Assembly: GCF_041447285.1 (NCBI RefSeq)
Contig: NZ_JBGMEB010000002.1
Location: 62,001-126,000, forward strand
Source: Methanomethylovorans sp041447285
GTDB lineage: Archaea > Halobacteriota > Methanosarcinia > Methanosarcinales > Methanosarcinaceae
Reading direction: 5' to 3'
DNA length: 64,000 nt
Below, one piece after another: positions 33,923 through 41,706 of the stretch. The position numbers were made by a program, and so were the translations under genes. The notes under the pieces were generated by a model, which did not search any database, was not told the origin of the DNA, and worked only from the letters and a program-made list of their open reading frames with translations. Numbering within the stretch: the stretch's first letter is position 1; each line of letters begins with the position of its first letter.

Positions 33923-35011
33923 TCAATTGAGTATTCCATTCCTCACTATATTTCTACAGTTTCCACACCAAGTATCTACTCCTGAATAGGCATCTTCATA
34001 ATCCATAATACAATCTACAGTATAATGATCATTCGCATCAAAATTGTGAGATACTTCATGCTGAACTATACTGTCGTGTGGCCAATCGATACCCCATGCT
34101 CTAGTTCCACAAACTGAAAATGACCCTGGTCTCCATGCTATTCCATTATTACCCATAGTTTTCACCCAGCCAACTACAATGTCGTTATTGGCATTAATTA
34201 CCCAAGTAGTATCTTCTTCAAGGTCGTTGAGAAGAAGACTTGATTCTTCGTTTACATCACTCGCATCCCAGTAATTATAATGCCAAAAACGGGTCATTGT
34301 AACACTAAAAGTTTGGAATCTAATCAAGGCATTTGTCGTATCTTGAGAGTATGCTTCAGTGGGTTTATGGCTAGTATCCTTTGCAGGAAAAATATGCACT
34401 TCTATTTTACCGTTAATTTTTCGAGGATTTCTATAAACAGACTGGAATGCTTTAGTAGAATCCTCGGTACTTATTAGTGATTTACCAAAGGTGAATAATT
34501 CACTCTCTACTGATTCCTGATTATTTCTAACAAGCTTTTTTACTTTTTCCCTAGGTAAAGCAACGCCATTAACTACATCCACTTTTGGGTTGTTTGGGTC
34601 TACTCCATACTTTTGGATGTATTTAGTTCTTGCTTCCTCTATTATGGAGATCATTTCTTTCTCAGTTATGAGGATATCATAATCTTCTCCTTGTTTTAGA
34701 TTCTCTGGGGCTTCTCCAGTCTCACTTGCTATCACCCTTAAATCACTGTCAAGAATTGTCTCTTCTAAATAGTTGGGTAACTCATTATTAGCAAATTTCA
34801 AGTCATTATTAGTAATATTATATTTTTTGTACATGTCCTGTAATTGGGTTTCAGTATAGTTTATGTTCACATCATCGAGAGTATCAACTTCTGATTTTTC
34901 TTCTGCGGTAAATACATCCGCCTTTGCACTCACAGCTGGCACAAATAGCGTAGCCAGCATCACTATCGCCATTAAAAGCGAAGTTATTCTAATTCTTTTA
35001 AACAAATTCAT
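33923..35011 (-). CDS. Secreted metzincin-like metalloprotease
   Basis: 362 residues. Signal peptide MNLFKRIRITSLLMAIVMLA... ending SAKA (about 1-30). A Glu/Asp-rich region (about 31-185) looks like a propeptide. The C-terminal catalytic segment is HEVSHNFDANDH (His318-His329): zinc ligands His318 and His322, base Glu319, third ligand Asp328 or His329, and a Met-turn-like CIMDY (Met336) 14 residues after His322, followed by CGNC. This matches HExxHxxGxxD/H metzincins such as snapalysin, except Asp replaces the Gly. The signal peptide is identical to that of the gene at 37666-38574, although the mature parts are unrelated. Confidence 0.75.
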   Translation of the reverse strand: MNLFKRIRITSLLMAIVMLATLFVPAVSAKADVFTAEEKSEVDTLDDVNINYTETQLQDMYKKYNITNNDLKFANNELPNYLEETILDSDLRVIASETGEAPENLKQGEDYDILITEKEMISIIEEARTKYIQKYGVDPNNPKVDVVNGVALPREKVKKLVRNNQESVESELFTFGKSLISTEDSTKAFQSVYRNPRKINGKIEVHIFPAKDTSHKPTEAYSQDTTNALIRFQTFSVTMTRFWHYNYWDASDVNEESSLLLNDLEEDTTWVINANNDIVVGWVKTMGNNGIAWRPGSFSVCGTRAWGIDWPHDSIVQHEVSHNFDANDHYTVDCIMDYEDAYSGVDTWCGNCRNIVRNGILN

Positions 35012-35533
35012 TATCTTACCTAATTTCCGTTACTCCAGAGGCAAGAAGACGTAAGTTTTAAGCAACATCAAAACAAACTATAACCTTGCCTTTGGGCAGT
35101 AGGGGGTTCAAGTGTTCCGTCAAGATCTCTGAACCCCTTACACAAAGCACAATATTTGTGATATGTTATATAGTTAACGTGTTTGCAAATCATTTTTGCA
35201 TATAGGGAAAAAAATCACCCCTTCTTTTTCATTAAGAATCAGATAGTGCAATAATATCTGAAACTATACTTATTGTATTCTTTGTGTAACGATTTATTCA
35301 GTGTCTAATGCATGCTAATTTTCTTGAGAACATTTAAGCTCCTAACTCTTTCCTCTGCGCATTAGCTCCATTATCTACTGGGTATAACATTTTTAATATA
35401 TTCATGAAAAAATATGGCACTAACTTTTCTATTCTCCCATGAAAGCACTAAAATAGTACCACACAGATAAACCACAACACCATGAGCAAGATGACCTCCG
35501 CCATGCACCAGTACTATACGGCAAAGAAAGAGT
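34922..35533. repeat. Long direct repeat, left copy
   Basis: About 612 bp, roughly 20 differences by eye from 38485-39096 (about 97% identity), same direction, offset exactly 3,563. It contains the signal-peptide codons of the metzincin-like gene, its leader and promoter, and the first 17 codons of mutS. The roughly 200 bases around the signal peptide and leader (about 34957-35155) show no difference, while the mutS-side part carries most changes. Confidence 0.95.
35012..35195 (-). promoter_or_regulatory. Promoter and structured leader of the metzincin-like gene
   Basis: On the minus strand an AACTATATAAC box (about 35165-35176) implies a start near 35145 and a leader of about 130 bases. The leader contains a stem AGGGGTTCA ... 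TGAACCCCCT (about 35105-35141) around an 18-base loop, then GGTAAG before the ATG. The same leader occurs unchanged before the gene at 37666-38574. Confidence 0.5.
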
Positions 35534-35547
35534 CCACTGCATCATGA
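35482..35547 (+). pseudogene. mutS: mutS 5' stub
   Basis: ATG plus 16 further codons identical in phase to the real mutS start (MSKMTSAMHQYYTAKKE), then five unrelated codons and TGA. It is the right edge of the left repeat copy and is not a functional gene. It marks the break of a duplication or insertion. Gap sequence 35548-35656 after it shows nothing but a possible loose AGGTGG/CCACCT pair near the next gene's end. Confidence 0.9.
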
Positions 35548-35656
35548 TCTTTTATGTTCTCCCCTCTATGATTCTAAATGTTTTTCATTCTGTCATAGTA
35601 TTTTAAGGAGTTAGGTGGATTTTCCAAACTTATCCGTTTACACCACCTCAATTATT

Positions 35657-36304
35657 TCAGTTTTTATATCTAAATGCAACCCAAATAAGGGATAGACCAA
35701 AGATAAATATTCCAACTACATATAAGCCCCAGAAATTACTCTGTATTGTTGTGAAACTTATGATCTTCCAGTCCACTAGGATATTAATTATTATGAAAAT
35801 TAGGACCGAAGTCAGAGTTATCAACGATATCCTAAAGGGAATTATCATTTTGGCTTTGTTTTCTTCTGGAACTGAAAGTGTGAATAGTGCTGATGAAATT
35901 ATGAATGCTAGTTGAGAGAAATATACTAGAGCATCATTACGTAAAATACTTGATGTATCATATTTTTCAATAAAAGAGATGCCATAGTAAAAACCCAAGA
36001 TTCCCATATCTCTTTGTAGTGTAATCAATACAAGTGAAAATAAAAGCGGTATTCCCCAATACCATCTTGGAGACTTATTTCTTATATTATTCATAAATAA
36101 TATGATTCCTACTAAGGGAATAAACAGAGACAACAAATAGAATAGGAATATATGGTGGGAATCTTCACGTATGATCTGAGCCAGTGATAAAGCTCCCAAG
36201 ATCCACATAGCTAAGAAAGCAGATGATATTAGTATCAGGTATATACCGGGTTTTTTGATTGGTGTTTTATCTATCCACCTTGCTTCCATCAGTCTATTTG
36301 TCAT
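35657..36304 (-). CDS. Six-helix membrane protein, paralogue A
   Basis: 215 residues with six hydrophobic helices (about 20-40, 50-70, 85-102, 128-148, 160-180, 190-210). It shares clear patterns with the gene before it: YLILIS..FLAMWILG, RWYWGIPL, ALFTLSVPE and FGLSL..VA. No transporter signature is present. It overlaps the start of paralogue B's 3' end by 11 bases, so they are co-translated and may form a pair. Context next to a secreted protein makes immunity or export roles conceivable, but nothing in the sequence proves one. Confidence 0.75.
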   Translation of the reverse strand: MTNRLMEARWIDKTPIKKPGIYLILISSAFLAMWILGALSLAQIIREDSHHIFLFYLLSLFIPLVGIILFMNNIRNKSPRWYWGIPLLFSLVLITLQRDMGILGFYYGISFIEKYDTSSILRNDALVYFSQLAFIISSALFTLSVPEENKAKMIIPFRISLITLTSVLIFIIINILVDWKIISFTTIQSNFWGLYVVGIFIFGLSLIWVAFRYKN

Positions 36305-36929
36305 AATTAATCGCCACTCTGACTAGTGATAATCCAAAAAGGAAAACACCTAATACATGCAATATGCCAAATATTTGAGCCTCACTCACATATATCTTTG
36401 AAGATAAATCCACTATATTATAAATGATAATCGAAGCAGAAGCAAGGATTGCCATTCTAAGTGGCATCACCATAGTTTTTCTTCTATTTTCAGGTACTGA
36501 AAGCGTGAATAATAAAGACGATAAGGCAAAAAATATTGAAATAAAGGCTTTTCCAGTCTGAGAATCCAAAACATGCAACTTATCGTAAGCAGAAATAAAA
36601 GAAATATTGTAGAATTGTACCATATATATATTATCCCTGAGGAACGTAATCAAAAACACTGCAATAAAAAGTGGTATTCCCCAGTACCATCTAGCCGAAC
36701 TTTTTTTGACAGTGTATGTGAATAATATAATCCCAATAGCGGGGAAGAGCATGGAAAAAATGTAAAGAAGCAAAAGATATATCTGTCTGGATGTTTCGAG
36801 AGCGACTAATGAATTATGCACTAATGAACCCAACGCTAAAGATATAGTACCTAGAATCCACATAGCTAAAAATGTAAATGATATAAGAATTAAGTAAACT
36901 TCAGGACATTTTATAAATTTTATATTCAT
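36294..36929 (-). CDS. Six-helix membrane protein, paralogue B
   Basis: 211 residues, six hydrophobic helices, same family as the gene at 35657-36304 (shared YLILIS..FLAMWILG, ARWYWGIPLF, SLLFTLSVPENRRK and VFLFGLSLVRVA). Family unknown to me. Tandem paralogues with overlapping ends suggest a heterodimer formed by local duplication. It lies third in the minus-strand run secreted protein, four-helix protein, paralogue B, paralogue A. Confidence 0.75.
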   Translation of the reverse strand: MNIKFIKCPEVYLILISFTFLAMWILGTISLALGSLVHNSLVALETSRQIYLLLLYIFSMLFPAIGIILFTYTVKKSSARWYWGIPLFIAVFLITFLRDNIYMVQFYNISFISAYDKLHVLDSQTGKAFISIFFALSSLLFTLSVPENRRKTMVMPLRMAILASASIIIYNIVDLSSKIYVSEAQIFGILHVLGVFLFGLSLVRVAINYDK

Positions 36930-37022
36930 CTATTTCTCCGCTTGAATATAATTCTCTTCTATTGTTCAAATGAGTATTTTTAGAGTGCCTAAGAATTAGT
37001 ACTATTATAAATTCTCAATGAT

Positions 37023-37541
37023 TTATTCTAACCTTCTATTAATGTTTATTTTCATGAAGAGGTATATTAGTACTATTGTAATGTACCCTCCTGCTAAGGT
37101 AATTTTATAGCTCATGTTGATTTCAAGTAAGAATGTTGTAATTGTTACGATGAGCCATATAAAAAAGCCCAATAAGCTACTTTTCATTCCAATTATTTCT
37201 TTTACTTTTTTGTTTTCAGAAATGACCTTACTAGATGCAAAATAGTGTCCAGCAATCAAGAACAAAGGAATAATGCCTGCTTCAAGCCAGTTGTCAACCT
37301 GGCCCCAGTTATACGCAATGGTTATTGTAGTTCCATTTGTTACTAAATCCGTTGAGAAAAACTTCATTTTTAGATCCATTATCATAAATATCCACGAATA
37401 GCAACACACTATTCCAATCAACAAACCATATATTTCTTCTTTATGTATTTTAGTTGGCATATATATATCCTCAAAATATGTTTTAATTTTTGCTTTATAT
37501 ATTTCTATATTTTTCGACAGATCTCTATTTTTCACAACCAT
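37023..37541 (-). CDS. Four-helix membrane protein, unknown
   Basis: 172 residues: a charged N-terminus (about 1-35), then four hydrophobic helices (about 38-57, 88-105, 122-140, 148-165). There is no known signature. It follows the secreted protein gene at 37666-38574 by 124 bases on the same strand. AT content is higher than in the housekeeping genes around the region, as expected of accessory DNA. Confidence 0.7.
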   Translation of the reverse strand: MVVKNRDLSKNIEIYKAKIKTYFEDIYMPTKIHKEEIYGLLIGIVCCYSWIFMIMDLKMKFFSTDLVTNGTTITIAYNWGQVDNWLEAGIIPLFLIAGHYFASSKVISENKKVKEIIGMKSSLLGFFIWLIVTITTFLLEINMSYKITLAGGYITIVLIYLFMKININRRLE

Positions 37542-37665
37542 GCGATTTTAGCATTCATAAATTACAAACCATGAGTGTGTAACTATAATTAAAAAGTAAG
37601 GGTTATTAGATGACTTATTATTTTACCTCATATAACCCAGAACTATGTTGAAATTATGAAATTAG

Positions 37666-38574
37666 TTATGGATTTGAAATACCTATTTTATCCCACAATT
37701 CATAATTTGCAACTCTAAAATACTTGGGAACATTTTTAAAAATCAGAACTACTGGAAGTAAGATATATGCTCCTTTATATGACTTCCAATACCATATACA
37801 ACCTTCTTCGTCAACTAGGACTCCAGATACAGAGTTTCCCATAGCTTCTGCTAATATTGCTCCAAGTAGTGCTCCAGGTATACCTCCCCAGGCACCTATT
37901 GCAGCTCCAGCAAGGGCTGGTGTCATTTTAGATATAGTTGCAGAGCTATCATCAGATATATGGCAGTGTTTTAATTGTGTACCCGAAATACTCCAAGTAT
38001 CCCAAACCTCACCGCTATACTTGTCGTAATCAGGGTGTGGATACTTTATGCCCGAACCTTTGATAAAATTCACACCATCCCATTTATATTTAGTAGGGGA
38101 GGCTTTAGATGTTGTTACTTGTCCATCTATGCCGTTTGCAATTGCCTTGCTATTGTCCGAAAGAATCTTTTTAGTTGCACTTGGATCAAGAGGATTATAG
38201 TCTGTATCAAGGGTGTTAACGGCCTTCCCATCGACATAAACTTTTGTTTTGAATTTTCCCTCTTTTTTTTCAACATCATAATTGACGATTGCTTTCTCCC
38301 CGGTAGTTGTATTTTCAATGCTCATTACAGCTTCAGTATGCTCTGGGTTTGATTCAAATCTTATAACTATATCTCCTACTTTTATCACATTCAAGGTGTC
38401 CGTCATTTCTATTGCTTCAATTTCAGGCAGATTTTCAACTACCACCTGTTTTTTATCAGCAGTGGGCACATTTGAAACATCAGTCTTTGCACTCACAGCT
38501 GGCACGAATAACGTGGCCAGCATCACTATCGCCATTAAAAGCGAAGTTATTCTAATTCTTTTAAACAAATTCAT
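37666..38574 (-). CDS. Secreted protein with glycine-rich hydrophobic segment (archaeocin-like candidate)
   Basis: 302 residues. The signal peptide (1-30) is identical to that of the metzincin-like gene. The mature part has a beta-rich domain (about 45-135: VIKVGDIVIRFESN, KFKTKVYVDGKAV), a linker, and near the C-terminus the hydrophobic glycine/alanine zipper ALAGAAIGAWGGIPGALLGA (about 218-240). Then follow GCIWYWKSYKGAYILLPVVL and a final basic tail. This resembles the layout of geobacillin-26-like and other secreted antimicrobial proteins, but I cannot assign it. Membrane protein genes follow. Candidate toxin with immunity neighbours (inference). Confidence 0.6.
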   Translation of the reverse strand: MNLFKRIRITSLLMAIVMLATLFVPAVSAKTDVSNVPTADKKQVVVENLPEIEAIEMTDTLNVIKVGDIVIRFESNPEHTEAVMSIENTTTGEKAIVNYDVEKKEGKFKTKVYVDGKAVNTLDTDYNPLDPSATKKILSDNSKAIANGIDGQVTTSKASPTKYKWDGVNFIKGSGIKYPHPDYDKYSGEVWDTWSISGTQLKHCHISDDSSATISKMTPALAGAAIGAWGGIPGALLGAILAEAMGNSVSGVLVDEEGCIWYWKSYKGAYILLPVVLIFKNVPKYFRVANYELWDKIGISNP

Positions 38575-39096
38575 TATCTTACCTAATTTCCGTTACTCCA
38601 GAGGCAAGAAGACGTAAGTTTTAAGCAACATCAAAACAAACTATAACCTTGCCTTTGGGCAGTAGGGGGTTCAAGTGTTCCGTCAAGATCTCTGAACCCC
38701 TTACACAAAGCACAATATTTATGATATGTTATATAGTTAACGTGTTTGCAAATCATTTTTGCATATAGGGAAAAAAAATCACCCCTTCTTTTTCATTAAG
38801 AATCAGATCGTGCAATAATATCTGAAACTATACTTATTGTATTCTTTGTGTAACTATTTATTCAGTGTCTAATGCATGCTAATTTTCTTGAGAATATTTA
38901 AGTTCCTAACTCTTTCCTCTGTGCATTAGCTCCATTATCTATTGAGTATAACATTTTTCATATATTCAAGAAAAAATATGGCACTACCTTTTCTCTTTCC
39001 CATGAAAGCACTAAAATAGTACCACACAGATAAACCACAGCACCATGAGCAAGATGACCCCCGCCATGCACCAGTACTATACGGCAAAGAAAGAGT
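38485..39096. repeat. Long direct repeat, right copy
   Basis: Copy of 34922-35533, covering the signal peptide and leader of the gene at 37666-38574, the divergent promoter region, and codons 1-17 of the intact mutS. Since mutS is intact only here, this is probably the original site and the left copy plus the intervening 3 kb came by duplication or integration. Confidence 0.95.
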
Positions 39097-41705
39097 ATAG
39101 TGATGCCCTGATCTTTTTCAGGATGGGGGATTTTTATGAGTCTTTCGGAGAGGACGCGAAGACCATTGCCAGGGAGCTGGAGATCACTCTCACCACCCGG
39201 GGCAAAGGGGAGGACGGCAAGAACATGCCTCTTGCAGGCATACCGTATCATGCCATTGATACATATCTGCCCCGCCTCATCAAGAAAGGCTACAAGGTTG
39301 CCATATGTGAGCAGCTTGAAGATCCCAAATTAGCCAAAGGAGTTGTGAAACGGGGTGTTGTGCGTGTAGTCACACCCGGCACAGCCATAGACCCATCCAT
39401 GTTCAGCGATGCCACTAACAATTATCTCATGGCACTATCAGGGAAGAATGACGATTTCGGTGTGTCTTTCCTGGACGTGTCTACCGGTGAGTTCATGGCA
39501 ACCCAGTTCTTCGATGAGCCACCCTATGACAGGATAGCCAGCGAAGTAGCCCGCATGCTGCCTGCTGAATGTATAGTTCCGTTACATCTCTATGGTAATG
39601 AACACCTAATGCAGCGCATTGAGGAACTAAAAGTCATAGTTCATGAATTCGATCAAATGGCCTTCGATACAACTAACGCACGAGAACATCTGAAGCAGCA
39701 TTTCGGTGTTTCTACTCTGGAAGGCATGGGTTGCGATACCCTGCCTCAGGCAATAGCCGCTGCCGGAGCTGCCCTTAACTATGCCATCACAACCCAGATG
39801 AGGGAACTGGGACATGTGCAGTCACTATCCACATATTCTGAATCCGAGTTCATGATCCTGGATTCTATCACCCTGCGCAATCTTGAGATTGTTCATAATG
39901 TCCGGGGCGAGGGTAATGATACATCCCTCCTTAAGATACTGGACCAGACCAGTACACCCATGGGCGGCAGGATGCTTAAGAAATGGCTGCTAAAACCTCT
40001 GATATCCGTGAGTGAAATAAATGAACGCCTTGATGCTGTGGAGGAACTTTCCGGTAAGACGCTGGTGAGGTTTGATCTACGTTCCAACCTTTCTTATGTA
40101 AAGGATATCGAGCGGCTTGTAGGCAGGGTCATGTATGGTAATTCCAATGCAAGAGACTTATTTGCATTGAAACTATCTCTGGAGGCAGTACCTCTGCTGA
40201 TTCAATGTATGGAAGAAGATATTTCTTCTGCGCTTATCCGAAATGTAATAGGGGAATTGCGGGGTTTTGAAGAGCTTGGTTCCCTTGTGGAACTCATAGG
40301 CAATGCCATAGTTGATGAGCCCCCTCTAAGTGTTAGGGAAGGTGGCATGATCAGACCCGGCTACAATACCGAACTTGATAAACTCAAAGACCTTTCCCGC
40401 AACGGCAAAAAGTGGGTGGCCGATTTCCAGCAAAAGGAAAGGGAAAGGACAGGTATCAAATCTCTGAAAGTGGGTTACAACAGAGTGTTCGGCTACTATC
40501 TGGAAGTTACCAGTTCTAACAGCTCTCAGGTGCCGGATGATTATATTCGTAAGCAGACCATGGCCAACGCCGAACGTTTTTACACTCCAGAACTTAAAGA
40601 GATGGAAACTTCTATCCTCAATGCAGATGAGAAGGCGCATGCTCTGGAATATGAACTGCTGAGCGAGATCAATGCTACTGTTGCTTCCTATTCAAAGCAG
40701 TTGCAGAGGGCTGCTTTTCTCATAGGGCAGTTCGATGTCTTGGTGAACCTTGCTGAGGTTGCTGTACATAATAACTTTGTCAGGCCGGCAGTTACAAGCG
40801 ATTGCAGGATACTTATCAGGGATGGCCGTCATCCTGTGGTGGAAAGTACAGTTCCGGGTGGTTTCGTACCTAACGATGCAGAGATTGATTGCGAGGATAA
40901 CCAGTTTCTGCTGATCACTGGTCCCAATATGGCAGGTAAATCTACATACATGCGGCAGACAGCGCTCATTGTCATCATGGCACAGGTGGGTTCTTTCGTG
41001 CCTGCTTCCCATGCTTCCATAGGTATAGTGGACAGGGTCTTCACAAGGGTAGGAGCCTTTGATGACCTTGCCAGCGGACAAAGTACTTTCATGGTGGAGA
41101 TGGTGGAGCTTGCCAACATCCTTAACAATTCCACTCCAAAAAGCCTGGTGCTGCTGGATGAGATTGGTAGGGGTACAAGCACTTACGACGGGTACAGTAT
41201 CGCAAAGGCTGTTGTAGAATACATTCATAATAAGAGTAAGGTGGGTGTGAGGTCCATGTTCGCTACTCACTACCACCAGCTCACTGAACTGGAAGGCACT
41301 CTCAAGCGGGTAAAGAACCTACACATAGCAGTGAAAGAAGAAGGCGATGATCTGGTGTTCCTGCGTAAGATTGTGCCAGGGGCCACTGACAGGAGCTACG
41401 GTATTCATGTGGCAAGGCTTGCAGGTGTGCCTCATGCTGTTACTTCCCGCGCAAAGGAAGTGCTAAAGGAGATAGAAAGTGAGAGTGCTATCAACCGGGA
41501 GGGCAGGCCAAAGAAAGGCAAGGGTAAGAGTACTGCCAGATATACACAGCTTATGCTGTTCGATGGTGGTAGTTCTCCTAAAGCCAATGTACAGCATCCT
41601 GTACTGGAGGAGCTGAAGTCTCTTGATGTTAATACTCTTACTCCTGTTGATGCTTTGAACAGGCTCAATAGCCTTAAGAAATTACTGAATGAAAGTGGGG
41701 AATGA
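39045..41705 (+). CDS. mutS: DNA mismatch repair protein MutS
   Basis: 886-residue MutS1. The mismatch-reading Phe-x-Glu motif is in FRMGDFYESFGEDA (about 30). Connector, lever and clamp domains follow, then the ATPase with Walker A ITGPNMAGKST (about 625) and Walker B LVLLDEIGRGTSTYDG; the C-terminal tail is helical. MutS1/MutL occurs in few archaea and is thought to come from bacteria by transfer (established view). The start ATG at 39045 is inside the long direct repeat, whose left copy carries a truncated duplicate. Followed directly by mutL. Confidence 0.97.
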   Translation: MSKMTPAMHQYYTAKKEYSDALIFFRMGDFYESFGEDAKTIARELEITLTTRGKGEDGKNMPLAGIPYHAIDTYLPRLIKKGYKVAICEQLEDPKLAKGVVKRGVVRVVTPGTAIDPSMFSDATNNYLMALSGKNDDFGVSFLDVSTGEFMATQFFDEPPYDRIASEVARMLPAECIVPLHLYGNEHLMQRIEELKVIVHEFDQMAFDTTNAREHLKQHFGVSTLEGMGCDTLPQAIAAAGAALNYAITTQMRELGHVQSLSTYSESEFMILDSITLRNLEIVHNVRGEGNDTSLLKILDQTSTPMGGRMLKKWLLKPLISVSEINERLDAVEELSGKTLVRFDLRSNLSYVKDIERLVGRVMYGNSNARDLFALKLSLEAVPLLIQCMEEDISSALIRNVIGELRGFEELGSLVELIGNAIVDEPPLSVREGGMIRPGYNTELDKLKDLSRNGKKWVADFQQKERERTGIKSLKVGYNRVFGYYLEVTSSNSSQVPDDYIRKQTMANAERFYTPELKEMETSILNADEKAHALEYELLSEINATVASYSKQLQRAAFLIGQFDVLVNLAEVAVHNNFVRPAVTSDCRILIRDGRHPVVESTVPGGFVPNDAEIDCEDNQFLLITGPNMAGKSTYMRQTALIVIMAQVGSFVPASHASIGIVDRVFTRVGAFDDLASGQSTFMVEMVELANILNNSTPKSLVLLDEIGRGTSTYDGYSIAKAVVEYIHNKSKVGVRSMFATHYHQLTELEGTLKRVKNLHIAVKEEGDDLVFLRKIVPGATDRSYGIHVARLAGVPHAVTSRAKEVLKEIESESAINREGRPKKGKGKSTARYTQLMLFDGGSSPKANVQHPVLEELKSLDVNTLTPVDALNRLNSLKKLLNESGE

Positions 41706-41706
41706 T

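Noticed and set aside
31971..39096. Simple tandem duplication of a 3.56-kb unit
   Set aside because: The offset would fit, but the sequence left of the first copy (31971-34921) shows no resemblance to that left of the second copy (35534-38484), so replacement or integration is more likely.
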